Below, one piece after another: positions 1 to 7,646 of a stretch of 35,045 bases of DNA. A program made the position numbers and the translations under genes. The DNA is from an uncultured Oceanospirillales bacterium. GTDB lineage: Bacteria; Pseudomonadota; Gammaproteobacteria; Pseudomonadales; Litorivicinaceae. How positions within the stretch are numbered: position 1 is the stretch's first letter; every line of letters starts with the position of its first letter. The DNA lies in the NCBI GenBank assembly GCA_913061245.1, contig CAJXTO010000001.1:1-35045 (forward strand). The letters are read 5' to 3'. Under the pieces are notes generated by a model. The model was not told where the DNA came from, did no database searches, and worked only from the letters and a program-made list of their open reading frames with translations.

Positions 1-36
1 GATCATATCGCCACGGTGAGAGATAGTGACTGGCAT
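1..36 (-). CDS. 5' end of an unidentified gene (partial, runs off window)
   Basis: Only twelve codons are visible, reading MPVTISHRGDMI. An ATG at 36-34 follows a GAGG Shine-Dalgarno-like element about seven bases upstream, and an in-frame TGA lies just before it, so this looks like a true gene start. The gene is on the same strand as the msrAB gene that ends 61 bases upstream of it, so the two may be cotranscribed. The product cannot be identified from twelve residues. An HRG near the N-terminus recalls glycerophosphodiester phosphodiesterases, but that is too little to name it. Confidence 0.5.
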   Translation of the reverse strand, partial: MPVTISHRGDMI

Positions 37-97
37 GGGGCATCCTCATTGTTATATGTCAGTACATCGATGATAGGACCGTTTTTGATCCTTTCAA

Positions 98-1168
98 TCA
101 CTGATTCAATGCATTCTCGAATTGCGTTAAATATTTTTCATACCCGCGTGCCTGAAGTTGCGAGACAGGGATGAATTCGAGGGCCGCGGAATTGATGCAA
201 TAACGCAAACCAGTCGGCGCGGGACCATCCGGAAATACATGGCCAAGGTGTGAATCACCAAATTTCGACCGTACCTCAATGCGCTTCATCCAAAGCTTAG
301 TGTCATCTTTCTCAACAATATGTTGTGGCTCAATCGGTTGCCAAAAAGAAGGCCAACCAGTTCCCGAATCATATTTGTGCAACGAGCTAAACAATGGCTC
401 ACCACTCACAACATCAACATATATGCCATCAGCTTTCTGATCCCAAAAAGCATTTTGGAAAGGCGGCTCTGTGCCATCTTCCTGTGTCACTTGATACTGA
501 AGCGGCGTCAATCGTGCGCGAATTTCTTCGATGCTTGGCTTTCTATACGTGCTCTCTTTCAAACCCCCATTACCAAAGATCTGGAAGTCTTGATGTTTCG
601 CCCACACACGGTCTAAAAACTGATCCCGCCCCGAACGATAACGGTAAAACTTGTACTGCAGTGCATTGGTTTTGTAATAGTCCTGGTGATAATCCTCAGC
701 CTCATAAAACGTTGGCGCAGGCAAAATCTCGGTGACGATTGGCGCATCAAAAATCTGCGCGGAATTCAGACGGTCTTTCGATTCAACGGCGAGCGCACGC
801 TGCGACTCTGAATGCGTAAAAATAACGGTTCGGTACTGGGAGCCACGATCAACAAACTGCCCACCAGCGTCAGTTGGATCAACTTGTCGCCAAAAAGTAT
901 TCAATAGCGTTTGGTAATCAACGATACGTGGATCAAAGGTCACCTCGACCACTTCAATATGGCCGGTTTGACCTGAGGTCACTTGAGCATAAGTTGGATT
1001 AGGAACTGATCCACCTGCATACCCTGATACGACAGAACTCACGCCATGGATAGATTCAAAGGGCGGTTCCAAACACCAAAAGCAACCGCCACCGAAAGTT
1101 GCTTTTTCTGTCTCAGCAAACGACAAAGACGAGGCGAGGAAGCACAAGGCTATAAGTGCTTTATTCAT
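98..1168 (-). CDS. msrAB: Secreted peptide methionine sulfoxide reductase MsrA-MsrB fusion
   Basis: This 356-residue protein repairs oxidised methionine: MsrA acts on the S-sulfoxide and MsrB on the R-sulfoxide. A signal peptide (residues 1-19, ending SLSFA before ETEKA) points to the periplasm. The MsrA domain (about 22-185) has GCFWC with catalytic Cys29. The MsrB domain (about 212-345) has KYDSGTGWPSF, HLGHVFPDG and RYCINSAALEF with catalytic Cys323. The MsrB zinc cysteines are absent (SGEPLF replaces a Cys-containing version). The usual resolving-Cys position in DSGCGW is Thr270 here, leaving only Cys29, Cys32 and Cys323 in the mature chain. GGAG sits six bases before the ATG. The gene follows the EamA permease gene by 27 bases and is probably cotranscribed with it. 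Confidence 0.95.
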   Translation of the reverse strand: MNKALIALCFLASSLSFAETEKATFGGGCFWCLEPPFESIHGVSSVVSGYAGGSVPNPTYAQVTSGQTGHIEVVEVTFDPRIVDYQTLLNTFWRQVDPTDAGGQFVDRGSQYRTVIFTHSESQRALAVESKDRLNSAQIFDAPIVTEILPAPTFYEAEDYHQDYYKTNALQYKFYRYRSGRDQFLDRVWAKHQDFQIFGNGGLKESTYRKPSIEEIRARLTPLQYQVTQEDGTEPPFQNAFWDQKADGIYVDVVSGEPLFSSLHKYDSGTGWPSFWQPIEPQHIVEKDDTKLWMKRIEVRSKFGDSHLGHVFPDGPAPTGLRYCINSAALEFIPVSQLQARGYEKYLTQFENALNQ

Positions 1169-1195
1169 CGAAACTCCGTTTAACGATTACTCACT

Positions 1196-2101
1196 CTACG
1201 GATGCGACTTTAGTCTCAATTGATTCAGTTTTGCAAGTATTCGCCCATCAATCACAGCGAGCCCAGAAGCAATCAGTAGATACGCAATAATGTGCTGAAG
1301 CTCAAGCTGCTCACCCAGAAAGGCGATACCCAACCCTGAGGCACTGACGGGAACTAAAAAAGTGACCAGCACGACATTGCTCGCGCCGGCGGTCTGCAAC
1401 ACGCGAAAATAGATAAAAAAAGCGAGCGTCGTTGACAACAATCCAATACCGATCATCGCCAACCAAGGGCCCAATCCAGGCATCGGAAGCATCCACGGCT
1501 GATCGATCACCATGACGACTGGAAACATCCAAAGAGTCCCATAAAAAACCTGGCCCGTCGCATTCAACATTGGCGGATTGGCTTTTAATCGCTTCGAATA
1601 CACTGAGCCAAAGGCATAGCAAATTGTCGCGCTTAAGCCGGCAGCCATTCCTATCATTGAGGTGCCTCCATCGAATGCCGCAGGCCCAAACAAAACTAAA
1701 ACACCACAAAATCCAAATCCGATTCCCAATGCTTTATGCAATGAAAGACGCTCATCGGTCGTGAGCTGATGGGCCACTAAAGCAGTCATGATTGGTGTCG
1801 ATGCGTTAATAATTGATGCCAACGAGCCTGTGATTTCAGTCTGACCGAAACTGATCAAGCTAAAGGGCACTGCGTTATTGATCAGTCCAATAAAAGCAAA
1901 TGGGCGCCACTGCTGAAAAAGTGGCTTCAAGGAATGCCCCAAGATCTTTAATAATAGAATCAGTCCAAATAAGCCAACAATTAAACGACCAAGCACGCTG
2001 GTCATTGGCGGCATCGCCTGAAGCATGACTTCCACAAAGAAAAACGATCCGCCCCACACAAGTGAGAGGATCGCAATACGAATCCAATCAGCGACTGCCA
2101 T
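1196..2101 (-). CDS. DMT-superfamily (EamA) permease
   Basis: This 301-residue inner-membrane protein has about ten hydrophobic helices arranged as two EamA repeats, the pattern of the drug/metabolite transporter superfamily. The first repeat starts with IAILSLVWGGSFFFVEV; the second (about 150-290) contains FGSVYSKRL and ends with a hydrophobic helix and a basic tail (NQLRLKSHP). Such proteins export metabolites or amino acids, and the substrate cannot be read from sequence. TGAGGACTT before the ATG is a good ribosome-binding site. The gene is divergent from ptrB with only 40 bases between them and lies upstream of msrAB on the same strand. Confidence 0.88.
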   Translation of the reverse strand: MAVADWIRIAILSLVWGGSFFFVEVMLQAMPPMTSVLGRLIVGLFGLILLLKILGHSLKPLFQQWRPFAFIGLINNAVPFSLISFGQTEITGSLASIINASTPIMTALVAHQLTTDERLSLHKALGIGFGFCGVLVLFGPAAFDGGTSMIGMAAGLSATICYAFGSVYSKRLKANPPMLNATGQVFYGTLWMFPVVMVIDQPWMLPMPGLGPWLAMIGIGLLSTTLAFFIYFRVLQTAGASNVVLVTFLVPVSASGLGIAFLGEQLELQHIIAYLLIASGLAVIDGRILAKLNQLRLKSHP

Positions 2102-2129
2102 AAGTCCTCACAATAAAGACCGGCTAGCG

Positions 2130-2136
2130 TACACTA
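2130..2136. promoter_or_regulatory. Symmetric -10-like element between the EamA permease gene and ptrB
   Basis: TACACTA reads as TACACT on the plus strand and TAGTGT on the minus strand, so one element could serve as -10 for both divergent genes. On the plus strand only six bases separate TACACT from the ptrB ATG, and no Shine-Dalgarno sequence is present, which is the geometry of a leaderless mRNA. A weak -35 match (CTCACA, 2107-2112) lies 17 bases upstream. Prediction from sequence only. Confidence 0.35.
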
Positions 2137-2141
2137 CGCCC

Positions 2142-4196
2142 ATGCAAACCCCAACGAAAGACAATGCGTGGCTCAAAGCCGAAAACTGGCAGGAGGTTCT
2201 GGAAGAGCCAGAATCACTTCCGAGCGAGATTCGAAGCTTTCTCGAAGTTCAGAATCAAACCGCTGAATCATGGCTTGGCGGGCCCAACTCACGCCAGTGG
2301 ATCATCGATGAACTGAAAGCCACAATTCGTGATCGCGACGATTCAGTCCCCGTCGAAGATGGAGACTATACATACTGGCAACGCTTTGTCGAAGGCGCCG
2401 AGCATCCAGATTTCTTAAGACAGAAAGCAACAAATGATCTCGAGATTTTACTGTGCGGCGATGAACGAGCAGCCAACCATCCTTACTATGATATCGGCGC
2501 CGCTGATCACTCCCCAAATCACGAGCTATTTGCTGTCACTGAAGATCGACAGGGCTCTGAACGCTATACATTGACCCTCTTTCAGGCAGGCTCACAAGAA
2601 CCAATCGAAACACCGCTCACTGATTGCCGTGGTGATTTTGAGTGGAGCACCGACAGCCGCAAACTGCTCTACACACGCCTTGATGAAAACCAACGTCCAA
2701 GTACGGTCTGGTGCCACACGATCGGGACTGAGCAAAGAGATGATCAACTGGTCTATCAATTAGAACATCCGGGCCGCTTTATTGGTCTCGGTAAAACGAG
2801 CTCTGATGCCTGGATCACGATCGACATCCACGATCATCAAACAAACCAAAGCTTTTTGTTACCGGCAGACCTCGACAATCTATCCCCTATCGCTGTGACC
2901 GATTGGATCGAAGGTCTTGAATACGAACTTGAGCATGTCGACCCCTATCTGATCATTCGGGGCAACCATGAGCATGAAGACTTTGCGCTATATCGAGCGC
3001 CCCTCCCAACCTCAGAGATCCGAAGTAACCCAGAACATTGGGAGACCCTTTGGGTGCCCAAAGCAGGCGCTTTGTTTAGCGATTATGAGGTGCTCGCGAA
3101 GCACTGGGTGATTGAATACTCAGAAGAGGGATGTGGCCGGTATCTCATCGTTGAACCAAATCCTTCAACGTTCGAAATCAGACAAGAACTTCATTTGTCG
3201 ACGTCAATTCATGATGCACACCTCGATCCGCTACCCGGATTTAGCCGCGATACCATACGGATGCGTATTTCAACACCAGCAATGCCTCCAGAGGTGCGTG
3301 AAATTGATCTCACCACAGGCGACTTTAAGCAACTAAAAGTATCCGCTCCACCCAATGGCCATACTGAATCCAATTACATCGTTCAGCGCTCATATGGCAT
3401 CTCGGGCGATGGCCAAAAAATTCCGCTCACGATTGTCCATCACAAAGACATCACGCCAAACCCCCAGAGTCCAGTGCTTCTCACAGGCTATGGAGCCTAT
3501 GGCATGAGTTTAACGCCTGGCTTTAGTGCAAGCAGACGTACTCTTTTGACTCGAGGCGTCATCCACGTCACTGCACACGTACGTGGTGGAATGGAAAATG
3601 GATATCAGTGGTATCGCTCTGGCCGAATGGCGGATAAAGATAAATCCTTTGATGATTTCATTGGTGCTGCAGAAACATTGATTCGGGAAGGCTGGACGTC
3701 TGCAGGTAACATCATCCTGCATGGAGGGAGTGCCGGAGGGTTATTAGTGGGTACAACGGTCATGCGCCGTCCGGAACTATTCAAAGGGGTGATCGCAGAT
3801 GTTCCCTTTGTCGATGTACTTGAAACAATGCTCGACGCTGAATTACCACTGACACCACCCGAGTGGCCTGAGTGGGGTAACCCGATTGAATCAGCGGATG
3901 CCAAACGTCGCTTGCATCATTTCTCACCAACATTGATGGTCGAAAAGAGACCATACCCTTGTATTCTGGCAACTGCTGGGCTGACCGATCCACGTGTTAC
4001 GTATTGGGAGCCTGCGCGATGGATTCATAATCTGCAAGCAATCGCCGAGGGAGGACCATTTCTGTTGTACACCGAATTAAACGCAGGACATGGGGGTCCA
4101 AGTGGACGCTACGCCGGACTCGATGATATCGCTCGTATCTATCAGGCAGTCATTCAATTATTCGGCTTATCAAAAGAGGCGCCCCATGCCCTTTAA
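2142..4196 (+). CDS. ptrB: Oligopeptidase B (prolyl oligopeptidase family S9A)
   Basis: This serine peptidase cleaves short peptides after basic residues; it is usually cytoplasmic or periplasm-associated, and no signal peptide is seen here. It is 684 residues long from the chosen ATG, matching the family (E. coli PtrB is 686). An N-terminal beta-propeller (about 60-400) precedes an alpha/beta hydrolase domain. The triad is Ser530 in GGSAGG, Asp616 in GLTDPRV and His650 in NAGHGG, close to the E. coli positions. The reading frame is open further upstream to 2025, but that part overlaps the divergent permease gene and lacks family similarity, so ATG 2142 is preferred. The last 11 bases overlap the yrfG start. 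Confidence 0.93.
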   Translation: MQTPTKDNAWLKAENWQEVLEEPESLPSEIRSFLEVQNQTAESWLGGPNSRQWIIDELKATIRDRDDSVPVEDGDYTYWQRFVEGAEHPDFLRQKATNDLEILLCGDERAANHPYYDIGAADHSPNHELFAVTEDRQGSERYTLTLFQAGSQEPIETPLTDCRGDFEWSTDSRKLLYTRLDENQRPSTVWCHTIGTEQRDDQLVYQLEHPGRFIGLGKTSSDAWITIDIHDHQTNQSFLLPADLDNLSPIAVTDWIEGLEYELEHVDPYLIIRGNHEHEDFALYRAPLPTSEIRSNPEHWETLWVPKAGALFSDYEVLAKHWVIEYSEEGCGRYLIVEPNPSTFEIRQELHLSTSIHDAHLDPLPGFSRDTIRMRISTPAMPPEVREIDLTTGDFKQLKVSAPPNGHTESNYIVQRSYGISGDGQKIPLTIVHHKDITPNPQSPVLLTGYGAYGMSLTPGFSASRRTLLTRGVIHVTAHVRGGMENGYQWYRSGRMADKDKSFDDFIGAAETLIREGWTSAGNIILHGGSAGGLLVGTTVMRRPELFKGVIADVPFVDVLETMLDAELPLTPPEWPEWGNPIESADAKRRLHHFSPTLMVEKRPYPCILATAGLTDPRVTYWEPARWIHNLQAIAEGGPFLLYTELNAGHGGPSGRYAGLDDIARIYQAVIQLFGLSKEAPHAL

Positions 4197-4866
4197 CATG
4201 AATTGGCAATCGATCGATGACGTCTTACTTGATATGGACGGCACTCTCCTCGATCTGCATTACGACGCAACCTTTTGGTTAAAAAATGTTCACTCAATTG
4301 TCGCAGGACTGACAGGCGAATCAGAAGAAGAGATTCGTGATCGGTTTCAAAGAGAGTTAAAAAAGCACGAGGGAACGCTTGCTTGGTACTGCACAGACTA
4401 CTGGGCTCAATTTTTCGGTATTGATCTCATTGAAGCGAAGAAACAGCTCGCCCACCTTATTCGCTTTAGACCCCATGCGAAGCGGTTTTTAGAGGCACTA
4501 CAACCTCTGCCACTGAGAACTTTAATTGCCACCAATGCGCACCCCGACGTGATCCAACTAAAGCTCGATGTCGTCCCGTTAGAAGCATTGGTCGATGGCA
4601 TCGTTTCAAGCCATCAGTATGGCGTCGCAAAAGAACACCCAGATTTTTGGACGGCTCTATTTGAGGAATACTCAATCGACCCAAAACGTGCGGTGTTTAT
4701 GGATGATTCCCCAAAGGTTCTCGAGGCCGCCGATCGCGCTGGCGTCAGGGAAATTATCGAAATCCGGCATCCGAATTTATCTGAACCGCCACGCACGACC
4801 TGGAAGCAGGGTATTGATGACTTTGACGTGCTATTACCTGGGTTAGAGGCTTTAGGGCAACAATGA
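4186..4866 (+). CDS. yrfG: GMP/IMP nucleotidase, HAD superfamily (YrfG-like)
   Basis: This 226-residue HAD hydrolase closely resembles E. coli YrfG, which dephosphorylates GMP and IMP in the cytosol. The nucleophile motif LLDMDGTLLDL puts the two catalytic Asp at 16 and 18. Motif II is IATNAHP, the conserved Lys is in GVAKEHP, and motif IV is FMDDSPKVLEAA. The shared segment NWYCLDYW appears as AWYCTDYWAQ. The ATG at 4186 has AAGAGG upstream and overlaps the end of ptrB; an ATG at 4198 is the only close alternative. Placement just before hslR-hslO matches enteric gene order. The stop overlaps the hslR start by four bases. Confidence 0.93.
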   Translation: MPFNMNWQSIDDVLLDMDGTLLDLHYDATFWLKNVHSIVAGLTGESEEEIRDRFQRELKKHEGTLAWYCTDYWAQFFGIDLIEAKKQLAHLIRFRPHAKRFLEALQPLPLRTLIATNAHPDVIQLKLDVVPLEALVDGIVSSHQYGVAKEHPDFWTALFEEYSIDPKRAVFMDDSPKVLEAADRAGVREIIEIRHPNLSEPPRTTWKQGIDDFDVLLPGLEALGQQ

Positions 4867-5252
4867 GTGGAGGAGTCCGGCTTGATAAGTGGCTCTGGGC
4901 AGCACGCTTTTTTAAAACCCGTGGGCTCGCGCGCGATGCAATTGATGGCGGAAAAATTCATATCAATGGCGTCAAAGCAAAGCCATCGAAGGTGGTGACA
5001 CCTGGAATCGAAATTGAAATTTCGCGAGGGCAAACCGATATGGTCGTTATCGTTCGAGATGTACGCGAAGATCGGCGCCCAGCATCTGAAGCACAACTCC
5101 TCTACGAAGAAACTGCAGAATCAATTGTGAAGCGCGAGACAGAACGAGATTTAAATCGCTTTTCCCGAGCGGGATTCCAGCCAGCGGATCATCGCCCAAA
5201 TAAACGAGAACGTCGCCAAATGACAAAGCTAAAGGGAATTTTTAATGACTGA
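4863..5252 (+). CDS. hslR: Ribosome-associated heat shock protein Hsp15 (S4 domain)
   Basis: Hsp15 binds 50S subunits that carry nascent chains after failed translation and helps recycle them. The protein has 129 residues (E. coli 133). It opens with the S4 RNA-binding domain, VRLDKWLWAARFFKTRGLA, followed by GGKIHINGVKAKPSK. The distinctive RRPASEAQLLYEETAES segment and a basic tail ending KRERRQMTKLKGIF complete the family pattern. The start ATG overlaps the yrfG stop (ATGA), and its 3' end overlaps hslO by eight bases, so translational coupling with both neighbours is likely. Confidence 0.95.
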   Translation: MSGGVRLDKWLWAARFFKTRGLARDAIDGGKIHINGVKAKPSKVVTPGIEIEISRGQTDMVVIVRDVREDRRPASEAQLLYEETAESIVKRETERDLNRFSRAGFQPADHRPNKRERRQMTKLKGIFND

Positions 5253-6135
5253 CCTAAAAGCTGACGACGATGCAGTCCGTCGCTACATCTGTGACGAGGC
5301 ACCAGATGCTCGACTGATGACCGTGCGCCTTGGCAAAACCAAGAACGACATGCTTGATCATCAAAAGATGCCCTTAGCCGTCAAAACATTATGCGAGGAA
5401 CTCGTTGCTGCAGCATGCATTTTGTCCCATATGCTCAAATTTGATGGCGAAATGATTCTTCAAATTAAGGCCTCTGGACCCGTCACGATGATGGTTGCAG
5501 AGTGCTCTTCGGAAGGCCGTATTCGGTCAACCGCTCAGTGGAATGATATTGGTGACGCAACCACCTTTGAGGATCTCATTGGAACAGGCTACTTGGCTGT
5601 GACAGTGGATCCCAGACAAGGTGAACGGTATCAGGGCATCGTACCTCTGGAATCAGGTTCAATCTCGGGATGTATCAATCACTATTTTGAGAATTCTGAA
5701 CAGCTCGATACCAAATTGTGGTTAGCGAGTAATCGGGCGACAGTCGGCGGATTACTGATCCAACGCATTCCAGAAGAGGGCGGGCAAACGCTGATTGGGA
5801 ACTCAAACTGGGAAACACTCTCAACACTCGCAGATACAATTACTGACGAGGAGCTCGCAAAAGAGGCCGGTCCACTTATGATCTACAAGCTGTTTCATGA
5901 GCTCAGCCCTCGAAGTTTCGATCCTTGGAACATTGAATTCGGCTGCTCTTGTTCAAAAGAGCGATCTGCTCGAGCCATCAGGGCACTTGGTGAAATAGAA
6001 GTAAAACAACTGTTTGCTGAACAACCTTCACTGACTGTTGATTGCCATTTTTGCGGACAGGTATACCAATATGATCAGGCTGACTTAGAATGGCTACTCT
6101 CTGATCAGCCACCGGGGTCTGACACGTTACAATGA
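5245..6135 (+). CDS. hslO: Redox-regulated chaperone Hsp33
   Basis: Hsp33 is a cytosolic holdase activated by oxidation and unfolding of its zinc-binding C-terminal domain. The protein has 296 residues, typical of the family. The four zinc cysteines are intact: Cys234-Ser-Cys236 and Cys267-His-Phe-Cys270. The N-terminal domain shows the usual signatures, for example ILQIKASGPV and YLAVTVDPRQGERYQGIVPL. AAGGGA lies upstream of the ATG, inside the end of hslR. The four-base ATGA overlap with the next gene indicates coupling. Its company (Hsp15, YrfG, PckA-like) matches the ancestral gammaproteobacterial order. Confidence 0.96.
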   Translation: MTDLKADDDAVRRYICDEAPDARLMTVRLGKTKNDMLDHQKMPLAVKTLCEELVAAACILSHMLKFDGEMILQIKASGPVTMMVAECSSEGRIRSTAQWNDIGDATTFEDLIGTGYLAVTVDPRQGERYQGIVPLESGSISGCINHYFENSEQLDTKLWLASNRATVGGLLIQRIPEEGGQTLIGNSNWETLSTLADTITDEELAKEAGPLMIYKLFHELSPRSFDPWNIEFGCSCSKERSARAIRALGEIEVKQLFAEQPSLTVDCHFCGQVYQYDQADLEWLLSDQPPGSDTLQ

Positions 6136-7646
6136 AAACCGATGGGTCGAGTCGTTTCGACGACCTTACCTTAGCCGAACTCGTTGAACACGCGCTCGCT
6201 TTAAGCGAGGGTCAACTGTCCGCCAAAGGCGCTTTGGTTGTATCAACCGAACGCAACACGGAAATTCAACGATTCATCGTGAATGAACCCTCAGTCAGCG
6301 ATGTCATACGCGCGGATGCTCAATTCCACTTGCTTGATAGCGGTGTTTTCAAATCAATTTGGCAGCGGGTCAAATATGATGTTGTTGAGCGCGATCGCTA
6401 CAGGATTCATGCCCATATGGGTGTCGATGCAGACATCGCAGTACCACTCGAAATCACAACCTTAAGCGCCTGGCACGCGATGAGTTGTCATCACTTGTGT
6501 CATATCCCAGTTGAGTTCAATCCGCGCGAAAAACCGGAATGGAAATTAATTTGGGCGCCGATCGAAAGCTTTGGTGACGCAGAAATTTTGAGCGATGGCG
6601 GTGGCGTGATTTTAATTCACGTGGGCAAACGTCGGATTTTAATGGGCGGAGATCTCACCACTGGAGAAATGCGTCGTACGCTTCTAACACTCTTAGGTCT
6701 TTTGTTGCCTGAAAAGGATACGTTACCGTTGCATGGAGCAGCTGCCCAGGGTGACGGAGAGATTACGTTATTTCTCGGCCCTGCTGGGACGCAAAAGACA
6801 ACATGGGCATTGCGCTGCGGGCAGCTTATCGGTGACCGAGGCCTCTCTTGGTCGAATGAGGGATTACATCGCCTCGCCGATGGCTGCAGACTTCACCTTG
6901 ATCACAATTTACCAATCAGCCTCGATGAGGCTTTACGGTTCGGGACGATCGCGGAAAACTTAGCACTCAGTAACGATCGTGAGCCACTTCTCACGGATCC
7001 AGAGACCGACTCAGACGTTCGCACTCCCACGCATTTAGTTGTTCCTCTGACGCGCCTCAATGCGACCCAAGAGTCTGATACACGGGGCCCAAGCCAACTT
7101 GTCATTCTGACCACAGACCCTCTTGGCGTACTACCTCCACTGGCGAAAATCACTCGAGAACAATGTCTAGCATGGTTCATCTTAGGCTATGGCAATCACC
7201 TCGGACCCCTAGAAGAGCGCCAAGCTGAAATCGATATCCGATTCACGCCAGGGTTTATGGATACGTTATTACCGCGGAATCTCGATGACTACGTATTCAT
7301 TTTAGAAGATCTTCTTGAAGCACATGACACCCGCTGCTTCCTCGTTAATGCCGGATGGCATGGCGGACAAGCAGGTAAAGGTGATCCACTGTCAGCGTCA
7401 GAAGAAAGTGCTGTCATTACGGGTATGTATTACTGCACCGATTGGGAACCGTTTGGATCCCTCGGTTTATCTGTTCCGGCTGGTCAATCAGAAACGGCTG
7501 GACCATGGCACCCTAAAGATCGCTGGCCAGAGTCAAGCGATTACACGACAAACGAGTCACAATTGATCCAGGCTATCAAGGACGAATTACAGCGGACCAA
7601 CGACCCAGAGCGATGGCTAAAAGCCTTGGAAATTGAGTGCAACTAA
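6132..7646 (+). CDS. Diverged ATP-type PEP carboxykinase homologue, probably not a functional PckA
   Basis: This 504-residue protein sits where pckA normally lies, next to hslO, and aligns along its length with ATP-dependent phosphoenolpyruvate carboxykinase: a GEM-basic-basic segment, LPLHGAAA with His201 for SMHCSAN, a P-loop GPAGTQKTT (216-224), LIGD, FGVLPP (as LGVLPP), NAGWHGG and a C-terminal LGLSVP. Many active-site residues are changed. GRSPKDK is missing near residue 40, the WYGGE Tyr is lost, and the Lys pair is Arg181-Arg182. The kinase-2 LIGDDEH is LIGDRGL, replacing a metal-binding Asp by Arg236, and the distal Arg/Thr after GTGK are gone. The P-loop Lys/Thr and the conserved Arg297 remain, so nucleotide binding may persist. 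The frame is intact and overlapped on both sides, so it looks maintained rather than decaying. Confidence 0.82.
   Translation: MKTDGSSRFDDLTLAELVEHALALSEGQLSAKGALVVSTERNTEIQRFIVNEPSVSDVIRADAQFHLLDSGVFKSIWQRVKYDVVERDRYRIHAHMGVDADIAVPLEITTLSAWHAMSCHHLCHIPVEFNPREKPEWKLIWAPIESFGDAEILSDGGGVILIHVGKRRILMGGDLTTGEMRRTLLTLLGLLLPEKDTLPLHGAAAQGDGEITLFLGPAGTQKTTWALRCGQLIGDRGLSWSNEGLHRLADGCRLHLDHNLPISLDEALRFGTIAENLALSNDREPLLTDPETDSDVRTPTHLVVPLTRLNATQESDTRGPSQLVILTTDPLGVLPPLAKITREQCLAWFILGYGNHLGPLEERQAEIDIRFTPGFMDTLLPRNLDDYVFILEDLLEAHDTRCFLVNAGWHGGQAGKGDPLSASEESAVITGMYYCTDWEPFGSLGLSVPAGQSETAGPWHPKDRWPESSDYTTNESQLIQAIKDELQRTNDPERWLKALEIECN

Noticed and set aside
1..36. Naming the left-edge gene as a glycerophosphodiester phosphodiesterase
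   Set aside because: HRG in twelve residues is not enough; left unnamed.
2025..2141. N-terminal extension of ptrB by 39 codons
   Set aside because: It overlaps the divergent permease gene, has no family similarity, and the ATG at 2142 gives the usual oligopeptidase B length.
4614..5096. A 160-codon minus-strand open frame opposite yrfG and hslR
   Set aside because: Both plus-strand genes are clear orthologues in the correct frame; the antisense product has low-complexity, Cys- and Ser-rich composition typical of shadow frames.
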